Shown in pieces: positions 50,701 through 64,000 of a stretch of 64,000 nucleotides of DNA (positions are counted from its first letter, which is position 1; every line of letters begins with the position of its first letter). The DNA is taken from NCBI RefSeq assembly GCF_051020955.1, contig NW_027477011.1, positions 1 through 64,000 on the forward strand, in the 5' to 3' direction. The notes under the pieces are model-generated. The model was not told the DNA's origin. It saw only the letters and a program-made list of their open reading frames with translations, and made no database searches. A program made the translations under genes and the position numbers. The stretch comes from Megalopta genalis. Lineage: Eukaryota > Arthropoda > Insecta > Hymenoptera > Halictidae.

Positions 50701-53700
50701 ACATGATTTAGCTGCAAATCAATGCGATGTAGATGGTTTAGCTTCAAATCCATGCGAAACAAATGATTTAGCATCAGATACTGGCGATATAACTGATATA
50801 GCATCAAATGCAGGGGAAACAAACGAATGAGCATCAAATCCATGCAAAACACATGATTTAGCTTCAAATCAAAGCGATGTAGAAGGTATAGTTTCAAATC
50901 CAAGCGAAACACATGATTTAGCTTCAAATCAATGCGATGTAGAAGGTTTAGCTTCAAATTCATGCGAAACAAATGATTTAACATCAGATACTGGCGATAT
51001 AACTGATATAGCTTCAAATGCAGGGGAAACAAACCAGTTAGCATCAAATCCATGCGAAATACATGATTCAGCTGCAAATCAATGCGATGTAGATGGTTTA
51101 GCTTCAAATCCATGGGAAACAAATAATTTAGCTTCAGATACTTCCGATATAACTGATATTGCTTCAAATGCAGGGGAGACAAACGAGTTAGTTTCAAGTC
51201 CATGCGAAACACATGATTCAGCTGCAAATCAATGCGATGGAGAATGTTTAGCTTCAAATCCATGGGATACAAAATATTTAGCTTCAAATACTTGCGATAT
51301 AAGTGATATAGCTTCAAATGCAGACCAAACAAACGAGTTAGCTTCAAATACAAGCGAAACACATGATTTAGCTTCAAATCAATGCGATGTAGAAGGTTTA
51401 GCTTCAAATTCAAGCGACACAAATGATTTAGCTTCAGATACTTGCGATATAAGTGATATAGCTTCAAATGCAGACGAATCAAACGAGTTAGCTTCAAAAT
51501 CCAAGCGCAACACATGACTTAGCTGCAAATGAATGCGATGTAGAAGGTTTAGCTTCAAATTAATGCGATACAAATGATTTAGCATATGATACTTGCGATA
51601 TAAGTGATATAGATTCAAATGCAGACGAATCAATCGAGTTAGCTTCAAATCCAAGCGCAACACATGACTTAGCTGCAAATCAATGCGATGTAGACGGTTT
51701 AGCTTCAAATTCATGCGAAACAAATGATTTAGCATAAGATACTTGCGATATAAGTGATATAGCTTCAAATACAGTAGAAACAAACGAGTTAACTTCAAAT
51801 CAATGCAAAACACATGATTAAGCTTCAAATCAATGCTATGTAGAAGGTTTAGTTTCAAATCCATGCGACACGAATGATTTAGCTTCAGATACTTGCGATA
51901 TGAGTGATATAGCTTCAAATGCAGATTAAACAAGCGAGTTTGCTTCATATCCAAGCGAAACATATGATTTAGCTTCAAATCTATGCGATGTAGAAGGTTT
52001 AGCTTCAAATCCATGCGACATAAATGATTGAGCTTTAAACACTTGTGATATAGGTGATATAGCTTCAGCTGCAGACAAAACTAACGAGTTAGTTTCAAGT
52101 CCATGCGAAACACAAGATTCAGCTGCAAATCAATGCGATGGAGAAGGTTTAGCTTCAAATCCATGGGATACAAATTATTTAGCTTCAAATACTTGCGATA
52201 TAAGTGATATAGCTTCAAATGCAGACGAAACAAACGAGTTAGCTTCAAGTACAAGCGAAACACATGATTTAGCTTCAAATCAATGCGATGTAGAAGGTTT
52301 AGCTTCAAATCTATGCGAAACAAATGATTTACCTACAAACACTTGGAACATAAGTGATATAGCAGGAAATGCAGACGAATCAAACGGGGAAGCTCCAGAA
52401 TCCATGCGATACATATCATTTAACTTCAAATCGATACGAAGTAGAAGGCTTAGCTTCAAATCCATACGAAACGAATGATTTAGGTTCAAACACTTGGGAT
52501 ATAAGTGATATAGCTTCAAATGCAGACGAAATAAACGAGTTAGCTTCAAAGCCAAGCGAATCACATGACTTAGCTTCAAATTAATGCGATTTAGAAGTTT
52601 TAGCTTCAAATCCATGCGAAACAAATGATTTAGCATCAAACACTTGCGATATAAGTGATATTGGCATCAAATACAGGCGAAACGAGCGAGTTAGCTTCAA
52701 ATCCATGCGAAACACATGATTTAGCTGTAAATCAATGCGATGTAGTAGGTTTAGCTTCAAATCCATGCGAAACAAATAATTTAGCTTCAGATACTTGCGA
52801 TATAACTGATATAGCTTCAAATGCAGGGGAGACAAACGAGTTAGCATACAATCCATGCAAAACACATTATTTAGCTTCAAATCAATGCGATGTAGAAGGT
52901 TTAGTTCAAATCCATGCGAAGCAAATGATTGAGCTTCAAACACTTGGGATATATGTGATATAGCTTCAAATGCAGGCAAAACAAACGAGTTAGCTTCAAA
53001 TCCAAAAGAATCACATGATTTAGCTTCAAATCAATGCGATGTGGAAGGTTTAGCTTCAAATCCATGCGAAACAAATGATTTAGCATCAGATACATGCGAT
53101 ATAAGGGATATAGATTCAAATGCAGGATAAACGAACGAGTTAGCTTCAAATTCATGCAAAACACATGATTAAGCTTCAATTCATTGCGATGTAGAAGGTT
53201 TAGATTCAAATCTATGCGAAACAAATGATTTAACATTGGATAGTTGCGATATAAGTGATATAGTTTCAAATGCAGGGGAAACAAACGAGTTAACATCAAA
53301 TCCAAGCGAATCACACGATTTAGCTTCAAGCCAGTGCGACTTAGAAGGTTTATCTTCAAATCCAGGCAAAACAAATAATTTACTTTCAAACGCTAGGGAT
53401 ATAAGTGATACATCTTCAAATGCAGACGAAACAGACGAGTTAGCTTCAAATCCATGCGAAACACAAGATTTAGCTGCAAATCAATGCGATGTGGAAGGCT
53501 TAGCTTCAAATCCATGCGAAACAAAAGATTTTTCTTGAAATACTTGCGATACAAGTGATATAGCTTCAAAAGCAGACGAATCAAACGAGTTAGCTTTAAA
53601 ATCCATGCGATACACATGATTTAGCTCCAAATCAATGCGAAGTAGAAGGCTTAGCTTCAAATCCATGCGGAACTAATGATTTATCTTCAGATACTTGCGA

Positions 53701-56700
53701 TACAAGTGATATAGCTTCAAATGCAGACGAAATAAACGAGTTATCTTCCAGTCCAAGCGAATCACATGATTTAGCTTCAAATCAATGCGATGTAGAAAGT
53801 TTAGCTTCAAATCCATGGGAAAAAATTGATTTAGCTTCAGATACTAGCGATATAAGTGATATAGCTACAAATGCAGACGAAACTAACGAGTTAGCTTCCA
53901 ATCCAAGCGAATCACATGATTTAGCTTCAAATCAATGCGATGTAGAAAGTTCAGTTTCAAATCCATGCGACACAAATGATTTAGCTTCAGATACTTGCGA
54001 TATAAGTGATATTGCTTCAAATGCAGACGAATCAAACGAGTTAGCTTCAAAATCCTTGCGATATACATGACTTAGCTTCAAATCAATGCTAAGTAGAAGT
54101 CTTAGCATCAAATCCATGCGAAACAAATGATTTAGGTTCAGATACTTGCGATATGAGTGATATAGCTTCAAATGCAGGGGAAACAAACGAGTTAGCACCA
54201 AATCCATGCGAAACAAATGATTTATCTTCAACCACTTGGGATTTAAGTGATATATCTTCAAATGCAGACGAAACAAACAAGTTAGCTTCCAATCCAAGCG
54301 AATCACATGATTTAGCTTCAAATCAATGTGATGTAGAATGTTTAGCTTCAAATCCTTGCGAAACATATGATTTAGCTTCAAACACTTGGGATATAAGTGA
54401 AATAGCTTCAAATGCAGACGAAACAAACGAGTTAGATTCAAATCCATGCTAAGCACATGATTTAGCTGCAAATCAATGCTATGTAGATGGTTTAGGTTCA
54501 AATCCATGAGACACAAATGATTTAGCTTCACATACTTGCGATACGAGTGATATAGCTTCAAATGCAGACGAATCAAACGAGTTAGCTTTAAAATCCATGC
54601 GATACACACGATTTAGCTCCAAATCAATGCGAAGTAGAAGGATTAGCTTAAAATCCAAGCGAAGCAAATGATTGAGCTTCAAACACTTGGGATATATGTG
54701 ATATAGCTTCAAATGCAGGGGAAACAGACGAGTTAACATCAAATCCAAGCGAATCACACGAGTTAGCTTCAAGCCAGTGCGACTTAGAAGGTTTATCTTC
54801 AAATCCAGGCGAAACAAATAATTTACTTTCAAACGCTAGGGATATAAGTGATACATCTTCAAATGCAGACGAAACAGACGAGTTAGCTTCAAATCCATGC
54901 GAAACACAAGATTTAGCTGCAAATCAATGCGATGTGGAAGGCTTAGCTTCAAATCCATGCGAAACAAAAGATTTTTCTTGAAATACTTGCGATACAAGTG
55001 ATATAGCTTCAAAAGCAGACGAATCAAACGAGTTAGCTTTAAAATCCATGCGATACACAAGATTTAGCTCCAAATCAATGCGAAGTCGAAGGTTTAGCTT
55101 CAAATCCATGCGGAACTTATGATTTATCTTCAGATACTTGCGATACAAGTGATATAGCTTCAAATGCAGACGAAACAAACGAGTTAGCTTCAAATACAAG
55201 CGAAACACATGATTTAGCTTCAAATCAATGCGATGTAGAAGGTTTAGCTTCAAATTCAAGCGACACAAATGATTTAGCTTCAGATACTTGCGATATAAGT
55301 GATATAGCTTCAAATGCAGACGAATCAAACGAGTTAGCTTCAAAATCCAAGCGCAACACATGACTTAGCTGCAAATGAATGCGATGTAGAAGGTTTAGCT
55401 TCAAATTAATGCGATACAAATGTTTTAGCATATGATACTTGCGATATAAGTGATATAGATTCAAATGCAGACGAATCAATCGAGTTAGCTTCAAATCCAA
55501 GCGCAACACATGACTTAGCTGCAAATCAATGCGATGTAGACGGTTTAGCTTCAAATTCATGCGAAACAAATGATTTAGCATAAGATACTTGCGATATAAG
55601 TGATATAGCTTCAAATACAGTAGAAACAAACGAGTTAACTTCAAATCAATGCAAAACACATGATTAAGCTTCAAATCAATGCTATGTAGAAGGTTTAGTT
55701 TCAAATCCATGCGACACGAATGATTTAGCTTCAGATACTTGCGATATGAGAGATATAGCTTCAAATGCAGATTAAACAAGCGAGTTTGCTTCATATCCAA
55801 GCGAAACATATGATTTAGCTTCAAATCTATGCGATGTAGAAGGTTTAGCTTCAAATCCATGCGACATGAATGATTGAGCTTCAAACACTTGTGATATAGG
55901 TGATATAGCTTCAGCTGCAGACAAAACTAACGAGTTAGTTTCAAGTCCATGCGAAACACAAGATTCAGCTGCAAATCAATGCGATGGAGAAGGTTTAGCT
56001 TCAAATCCATGGGATACAAATTATTTAGCTTCAAATACTTGCGATATAAGTGATATAGCTTCAAATGCAGACGAAACAAACGAGTTAGCTTCAAGTACAA
56101 GCGAAACACATGATTTAGCTTCAAATCAATGCGATGTAGAAGGTTTAGCTTCAAATCCATGCGAAACAAATGATTTACCTACAAACACTTGGAACATAAG
56201 TGATATAGCAGGAAATGCAGACGAATCAAACGGGGAAGCTCCAGAATCCATGCGATACATATCATTTAACTTCAAATCGATACGAAGTAGAAGGCTTAGC
56301 TTCAAATCCATACGAAACGAATGATTTAGGTTCAAACACTTGGGATATAAGTGATATAGCTTCAAATGCTGACGAAATAAACGAGTTAGCTTCAAAGCCA
56401 AGCGAATCACATGACTTAGCTTCAAATTAATGCGATTTAGAAGTTTTAGCTTCAAATCCATGCGAAACAAATGATTTAGCATCAAACACTTGCGATATAA
56501 GTGATATTGGCATCAAATACAGGCGAAACGAACGAGTTAGCTTCAAATCCATGCGAAACACATGATTTAGCTGTAAATCAATGCGATGTAGAAGGTTTAG
56601 CTTCAAATCCATGCGAAACAAATGATTTAGCTTCAGATACTTGCGATATAACTGATATAGCATCAAATGCAGGGGAAACAAACGAGTTAGCATCAAATCC

Positions 56701-59700
56701 ATGCAAAACACATTATTTAGCTTCAAATCAATGCGATGTAGAAGGTTTAGTTCAAATCCATGCGAAGCAAATGATTGAGCTTCAAACACTTGGGATATAT
56801 GTGATATAGCTTCAAATGCAGGCAAAACAAACGAGTTAGCTTCAAATCCAAAAGAATCACATGATTTAGCTTCAAATCAATGCGATGTGGAAGGTTTAGC
56901 TTCAAATCCATGCCAAACAAATGATTTAGCATCAGATACATGCGATATAAGTGATATAGATTCAAATGCAGGATAAACGAACGAGTTAGCTTCAAATTCA
57001 TGCAAAACACATGATTAAGCTTCAATTCATTGCGATGTAGAAGGTTTAGATTCAAATCTATGCGAAACAAATGATTTAACATTGGATAGTTGCGATATAA
57101 GTGATATAGTTTCAAATGCAGGGGAAACAAACGAGTTAACATCAAATCCAAGCGAATCACACGATTTAGCTTCAAGCCAGTGCGACTTAGAAGGTTTATC
57201 TTCAAATCCAGGCGAAACAAATAATTTACTTTCAAACGCTAGGGATATAAGTGATACATCTTCAAATGCAGACGAAACAGACGAGTTAGCTTCAAATCCA
57301 TGCGGAACTAATGATTTATCTTCAGATACTTGCGATATAACTGATATAATTTCAAATGCAGGGGGAACAAACGAGTTAGCATCAAATCCATGCAAAACAC
57401 ATGATTTAGCTTCAAATCAATGCGATGTAGAAGGTTTTGCTTCAAATCCATGCGAAACAAATGATTTAGCATCAGATACTGGCGATATAACTGATATAGC
57501 TTCAAATGCAGGGGAAACAAACGAGTTAGCATCAAATACATGCAAATCACATGATTTAGCTGCAAATCAATGCGATGTAGATGGTTTAGCTTCAAATCCA
57601 TGCGAAACAAATGATTTAGCATCAGATACTGGCGATATAACTGATATAGCATCAAATGCAGGGGAAACAAACGAATGAGCATCAAATCCATGCAAAACAC
57701 ATGATTTAGCTTCAAATAAAAAAGCGATGTAGAAGGTATAGTTTCAAATCCAAGCGAAACACATGATTTAGCTTCAAATCAATGCGATGTAGAAGGTTTA
57801 GCTTCAAATTCATGCGAAACAAATGATTTAACATCAGATACTGGCGATATAACTGATATAGCTTCAAATGCAGGGGAAACAAACCAGTTAGCATCAAATC
57901 CATGCGAAATACATGATTCAGCTGCAAATCAATGCGATGTAGATGGTTTAGCTTCAAATCCATGGGAAACAAATAATTTAGCTTCAGATACTTCCGATAT
58001 AACTGATATAGCTTCAAATGCAGGGGAGACAAACGAGTTAGTTTCAAGTCCATGCGAAACACATGATTCAGCTGCAAATCAATGCGATGGAGAATGTTTA
58101 GCTTCAAATCCATGGGATACAAAATATTTAGCTTCAAATACTTGCGATATAAGTGATATAGCTTCAAATGCAGACCAAACAAACGAGTTAGCTTCAAATA
58201 CAAGCGAAACACATGATTTAGCTTCAAATCAATGCGATGTGGAAGGTTTAGCTTCAAATTCAAGCGACACAAATGATTTAGCTTCAGATACTTGCGATAT
58301 AAGTGATATAGCTTCAAATGCAGACGAATCAAACGAGTTAGCTTCAAAATCCAAGCGCAACACATGACTTAGCTGCAAATGAATGCGATGTAGAAGGTTT
58401 AGCTTCAAATTAATGCGATACAAATGATTTAGCATATGATACTTGCGATATAAGTGATATAGATTCAAATGCAGACGAATCAATCGAGTTAGCTTCAAAT
58501 CCAAGCGCAACACATGACTTAGCTGCAAATCAATGCGATGTAGACGGTTTAGCTTCAAATTCATGCGAAACAAATGATTTAGCATAAGATACTTGCGATA
58601 TAAGTGATATAGCTTCAAATACAGTAGAAACAAACGAGTTAACTTCAAATCAATGCAAAACACATGATTAAGCTTCAAATCAATGCTATGTAGAAGGTTT
58701 AGTTTCAAATCCATGCGACACGAATGATTTAGCTTCAGATACTTGCGATATGAGTGATATAGCTTCAAATGCAGATTAAACAAGCGAGTTTGCTTCATAT
58801 CCAAGCGAAACATATGATTTAGCTTCAAATCTATGCGATGTAGAAGGTTTAGCTTCAAATCCATGCGACATAAATGATTGAGCTTTAAACACTTGTGATA
58901 TAGGTGATATAGCTTCAGCTGCAGACAAAACTAACGAGTTAGTTTCAAGTCCATGCGAAACACAAGATTCAGCTGCAAATCAATGCGATGGAGAAGGTTT
59001 AGCTTCAAATCCATGGGATACAAATTATTTAGCTTCAAATACTTGCGATATAAGTGATATAGCTTCAAATGCAGACGAAACAAACGAGTTAGCTTCAAGT
59101 ACAAGCGAAACACATGATTTAGCTTCAAATCAATGCGATGTAGAAGGTTTAGCTTCAAATCTATGCGAAACAAATGATTTACCTACAAACACTTGGAACA
59201 TAAGTGATATAGCAGGAAATGCAGACGAATCAAACGGGGAAGCTCCAGAATCCATGCGATACATATCATTTAACTTCAAATCGATACGAAGTAGAAGGCT
59301 TAGCTTCAAATCCATACGAAACGAATGATTTAGGTTCAAACACTTGGGATATAAGTGATATAGCTTCAAATGCAGACGAAATAAACGAGTTAGCTTCAAA
59401 GCCAAGCGAATCACATGACTTAGCTTCAAATTAATGCGATTTAGAAGTTTTATCTTCAAATCCATGCGAAACAAATGATTTAGCATCAAACACTTGCGAT
59501 ATAAGTGATATTGGCATCAAATACAGGCGAAACGAACGAGTTAGCTTCAAATCCATGCGAAACACATGATTTAGCTGTAAATCAATGCGATGTAGTAGGT
59601 TTAGCTTCAAATCCATGCGAAACAAATAATTTAGCTTCAGATACTTGCGATATAACTGATATAGCTTCAAATGCAGGGGAGACAAACGAGTTAGCATACA

Positions 59701-62150
59701 ATCCATGCAAAACACATGATTTAGCTTCAAATCAATGCGATGTAGAAGGTTTAGCTTCAAATCCATGCGAAACAAATGATTTAGCTTCAGATACTTGCGA
59801 TATAACTGATATAGCATCAAATGCAGGGGAAACAAACGAGTTAGCATCAAATCCATGCAAAACACATTATTTAGCTTCAAATCAATGCGATGTAGAAGGT
59901 TTAGTTCAAATCCATGCGAAGCAAATGATTGAGCTTCAAACACTTGGGATATATGTGATATAGCTTCAAATGCAGGCAAAACAAACGAGTTAGCTTCAAA
60001 TCCAAAAGAATCACATGATTTAGCTTCAAATCAATGCGATGTGGAAGGTATAGCTTCAAATCCATGCGAAACAAATGATTTAGCATCAGATACATGCGAT
60101 ATAAGGGATATAGATTCAAATGCAGGATAAACGAACGAGTTAGCTTCAAATTCATGCAAAACACATGATTAAGCTTCAATTCATTGCGATGTAGAAGGTT
60201 TAGATTCAAATCTATGCGAAACAAATGATTTAACATTGGATAGTTGCGATATAAGTGATATAGTTTCAAATGCAGGGGAAACAAACGAGTTAACAACAAA
60301 TCCAAGCGAATCACACGATTTAGCTTCAAGCCAGTGCGACTTAGAAGGTTTATCTTCAAATCCAGGCAAAACAAATAATTTACTTTCAAACGCTAGGGAT
60401 ATAAGTGATACATCTTCAAATGCAGACGAAACAGACGAGTTAGCTTCAAATCCATGCGAAACACAAGATTTAGCTGCAAATCAATGCGATGTGGAAGGCT
60501 TAGCTTCAAATCCATGCGAAACAAAAGATTTTTCTTGAAATACTTGCGATACAAGTGATATAGCTTCAAAAGCAGACGAATCAAACGAGTTAGCTTTAAA
60601 ATCCATGCGATACACATGATTTAGCTCCAAATCAATGCGAAGTAGAAGGCTTAGCTTCAAATCCATGCGGAACTAATGATTTATCTTCAGATACTTGCGA
60701 TACAAGTGATATAGCTTCAAATGCAGACGAAATAAACGAGTTATCTTCCAGTCCAAGCGAATCACATGATTTAGCTTCAAATCAATGCGATGTAGAAAGT
60801 TTAGCTTCAAATCCATGGGAAAAAATTGATTTAGCTTCAGATACTAGCGATATAAGTGATATAGCTACAAATGCAGACGAAACTAACGAGTTAGCTTCCA
60901 ATCCAAGCGAATCACATGATTTAGCTTCAAATCAATGTGATGTAGAATGTTTAGCTTCAAATCCTTGCGAAACATATGATTTAGCTTCAAACACTTGGGA
61001 TATAAGTGAAATAGCTTCAAATGCAGACGAAACAAACGAGTTAGATTCAAATCCATGCTAAGCACATGATTTAGCTGCAAATCAATGCTATGTAGATGGT
61101 TTAGGTTCAAATCCATGAGACACAAATGATTTAGCTTCACATACTTGCGATACGAGTGATATAGCTTCAAATGCAGACGAATCAAACGAGTTAGCTTTAA
61201 AATCCATGCGATACACACGATTTAGCTCCAAATCAATGCGAAGTAGAAGGATTAGCTTAAAATCCAAGCGAAGCAAATGATTGAGCTTCAAACACTTGGG
61301 ATATATGTGATATAGCTTCAAATGCAGGGGAAACAGACGAGTTAACATCAAATCCAAGCGAATCACACGAGTTAGCTTCAAGCCAGTGCGACTTAGAAGG
61401 TTTATCTTCAAATCCAGGCGAAACAAATAATTTACTTTCAAACGCTAGGGATATAAGTGATACATCTTCAAATGCAGACGAAACAGACGAGTTAGCTTCA
61501 AATCCATGCGAAACACAAGATTTAGCTGCAAATCAATGCGATGTGGAAGGCTTAGCTTCAAATCCATGCGAAACAAAAGATTTTTCTTGAAATACTTGCG
61601 ATACAAGTGATATAGCTTCAAAAGCAGACGAATCAAACGAGTTAGCTTTAAAATCCATGCGATACACAAGATTTAGCTCCAAATCAATGCGAAGTCGAAG
61701 GTTTAGCTTCAAATCCATGCGGAACTTATGATTTATCTTCAGATACTTGCGATACAAGTGATATAGCTTCAAATGCAGACGAAACAAACGAGTTAGCTTC
61801 AAATACAAGCGAAACACATGATTTAGCTTCAAATCAATGCGATGTAGAAGGTTTAGCTTCAAATTCAAGCGACACAAATGAATTAGCTTCAGATACTTGC
61901 GATATAAGTGATATAGCTTCAAATGCAGACGAATCAAACGAGTTAGCTTCAAAATCCAAGCGCAACACATGACATAGCTGCAAATGAATGCGATGTAGAA
62001 GGTTTAGCTTCAAATTAATGCGATACAAATGTTTTAGCATATGATACTTGCGATATAAGTGATATAGATTCAAATGCAGACGAATCAATCGAGTTAGCTT
62101 CAAATCCAAGCGCAACACATGACTTAGCTGCAAATCAATGCGATGTAGAC
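44731..62150. repeat. HOR-B superrepeat, 6.5-7.0 kb, about 2.6 copies
   Basis: The word TTAGTTTCAAGTCCATGCG opens copies at 44731, 51188 and 58038, giving units of 6,457 and 6,850 bp and a partial third. Between copies the offset changes in steps: 6,457/6,458, then 6,608, 6,458 and 6,758 between copies 1 and 2; then 6,850, 7,000 and 6,609 between copies 2 and 3. The steps are 150, 300 and 391 bp, close to whole pentamers or monomers. A submodule near 45761 occurs five times here (45761, 49457, 52369, 56215, 59219). Near 62150 the third copy jumps to a segment like 59.8 kb. Confidence 0.88.
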
Positions 62151-62720
62151 GGTTTAGCTTCAAATCCATGCGAAACAAATGATTTAGCTTCAGATACTTG
62201 CGATATAACTGATATAGCATCAAATGCAGGGGAAACAAACGAGTTAGCATCAAATCCATGCAAAACACATTATTTAGCTTCAAATCAATGCGATGTAGAA
62301 GGTTTAGTTCAAATCCATGCGAAGCAAATGATTGAGCTTCAAACACTTGGGATATATGTGATATAGCTTCAAATGCAGGGGAAACAGACGAGTTAACATC
62401 AAATCCAAGCGAATCACACGAGTTAGCTTCAAGCCAGTGCGACTTAGAAGGTTTATCTTCAAATCCAGGCGAAACAAATAATTTACTTTCAAACGCTAGG
62501 GATATAAGTGATACATCTTCAAATGCAGACGAAACAGACGAGTTAGCTTCAAATCCATGCGAAACACAAGATTTAGCTGCAAATCAATGCGATGTGGAAG
62601 GCTTAGCTTGAAATCCATGCGAAACAAAAGATTTTTCTTGAAATACTTGCGATACAAGTGATATAGCTTCAAAAGCAGACGAATCAAACGAGTTAGCTTT
62701 AAAATCCATGCGATACACAT
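60393..62720. repeat. Tandem duplication of about 1,051 bp in the third HOR-B copy
   Basis: The same segment occurs at 60393, 61445 and 62496 (spacing 1,052 and 1,051). In the earlier copies the equivalent spacing is 1,443 (46935 to 48378 and 53393 to 54836). The 391-bp shortening is explained by a deletion between similar monomers near 60900, which joins sequences equivalent to about 53910 and 54301. Confidence 0.8.
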
Positions 62721-64000
62721 GATTTAGCTCCAAATCAATGCGAAGTAGAAGGCTTAGCTTCAAATCCATGCGGAACTAATGATTTATCTTCAGATACTTG
62801 CGATACAAGTGATATAGCTTCAAATGCAGACGAAATAAACGAGTTATCTTCCAGTCCAAGCGAATCACATGATTTAGCTTCAAATCAATACGATGTAGAA
62901 AATTTAGCTTCAAATCAATGGGAAAAAATTGATTTAGCTTCAGATACTAGCGATATAAGTGATATAGCTTCAAATGCAGACGAAACTAACGAGTTAGCTT
63001 CCAATCCAAGCGAATCACATGATTTAGCTTCAAATCAATGCGATGTAGAAAGTTCAGCTTCAAATCCTTGCGAAACATATGATTTAGCTTCAAACACTTG
63101 GGATGTAAGGGAAATAGCTTCAAATGCAGACGAAACAAACGATTTAGATTCAAATCTTTGCTAACCACATGATTTACCTACAAACACTTGGGATATAAGT
63201 GATATAGCAGGAAATGCAGACGAATCAATCGGGGAATCTTCAAAATCCATGCGATACATATCATTTAACTTCAAATCGATACGAAGAAGAAGGCTTAGCT
63301 TCAAATCCATGCGAAACAAATGATTTAGCATCAGATATTTGCGATATAACTGAAATAGCTGCAAATGCAGGGGAAACAAGCGAGTTAGCTGCAAATCCAT
63401 GCGAAACACATGATTTAGCTGCAAATCAATGCGATGTAGAAGGTTTAGCTTCAAATCCATGCGAAACAAATGATTTAGCATCAGATACTTGCGATATAAC
63501 TGATATAATTTCTATTGCAGGGGGAACAAACGAGTTAGCATCAAATCCATGCAAAACACATGATTTAACTTCAAATCAATGCGATGTGGAAGGTTTAGCT
63601 TCAAATCCAAGCGAAACACATGATTTAGCTTCAAATCAATGCGATGTAGAAGGTTTAGCTACAAATCCATGCGAAACAAATGATTTAGCATCAAACACTT
63701 GGGATATAAGTGATATAGCTTCAAATGCAGACGAATCAAACGAGTTAGCTTCAAATCCAAGCGAACCACATGATTTAGCTTCAAAGCAATGCGATGTAGA
63801 AGGTTTAGCTTCAAATCCATGCGAAAAACATGATTTAGCTTCAAATCAATGCGATGTAGAAGGTTTTGCTTCAAATCCATGCGAAACAAATGATTTAGCA
63901 TCAGATACTGGCGATATAACTGATATAGCTTCAAATGCAGGGGAAACAAACGAGTTAGCATCAAATCCATGCAAATCACATGATTTAGCTGCAAATCAAT
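62721..64000. repeat. Right end of the window, mixed pentamers
   Basis: Monomers continue to the last base. The first part follows HOR-B. From about 63180 a short HOR-B-like piece with a 31-bp unit is followed by regular pentamers. No gene or array end is seen. Confidence 0.85.

Larger units (their letters stand above)
31234..64000. repeat. Right part of the same 30-bp array
   Basis: This is the same monomer family, in the same orientation, as the sequence left of the retrotransposon. The first unit here is the second half of the monomer cut by the insertion, so the two parts were one array. Monomers are more varied between about 33450 and 43850 than in the homogenised HOR blocks on either side. 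The array continues to the window end, so its true length is unknown. Confidence 0.97.

Noticed and set aside
1..64000. CRISPR array
   Set aside because: The repeats are contiguous with no unique spacers, and the retrotransposon and monomer types are eukaryotic in character.
1..64000. Telomeric repeat or CENP-B-box-like motif
   Set aside because: No TTAGG or TTAGGG tracts are seen, and no good match to the CENP-B box consensus was found in the monomer.

Overview
The window is a eukaryotic repeat domain with no ordinary single-copy gene. About 57 kb of the 64 kb is one continuous minisatellite/satellite array built from a 30-bp monomer (rarely 29 or 31 bp). The only other sequence is a 7,104-bp BEL/Pao-type LTR retrotransposon at 24130-31233, on the minus strand. 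BEL/Pao elements are confined to animals. The gag and pol domain types seen here (DUF1759, DUF1758, RT, Peptidase_A17, DUF5641) are typical of arthropod copies, so an insect or other arthropod genome is the best guess. I cannot name the species.

Array structure. The monomer tends to occur in an ordered pentamer (150 bp). In the plus-strand register the five monomer types read LASNPCETHD, LASNQCDVEG, LASNPCETND, LASDTCDISD and IASNAGETNE (clean example 3325-3474). Pentamers are built into several higher-order repeats (HORs). HOR-A is about 2,313 bp (1-2645 and 4645-16880). A module of about 0.8 kb and a 210-bp heptamer fill 16881-19740. HOR-C is a 2,695-bp tandem duplication (about 19200-24129). 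HOR-D consists of 511/811-bp modules (31409-33450). HOR-B is a superrepeat of 6.5-7.0 kb (44731-62150). Pieces of these families are also transplanted out of place: 2646-4644 is a mosaic of HOR-B and HOR-C, and 43858-44640 is a piece of HOR-A. This points to long-range unequal exchange or conversion within the array.

Retrotransposon. Two 736-bp LTRs (TGTT...AACA) are flanked by a perfect 5-bp target duplication, ATCAG. Removing the element and one ATCAG rebuilds an in-phase 30-bp monomer. Read on the minus strand, the order is LTR, tRNA-Tyr-like primer-binding site, gag, protease, RT-RNase H, integrase, polypurine tract, LTR. Three in-frame stops and two frame steps break the coding region, so this copy looks inactive as assembled. 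The LTRs differ at about 13 of 736 positions by eye, so the insertion is fairly young.

The many long open frames across the array, up to 632 codons on the minus strand, are explained by a monomer length divisible by three and free of stops in three frames. I do not call them genes. No rRNA, tRNA, CRISPR or cellular single-copy gene was recognised.
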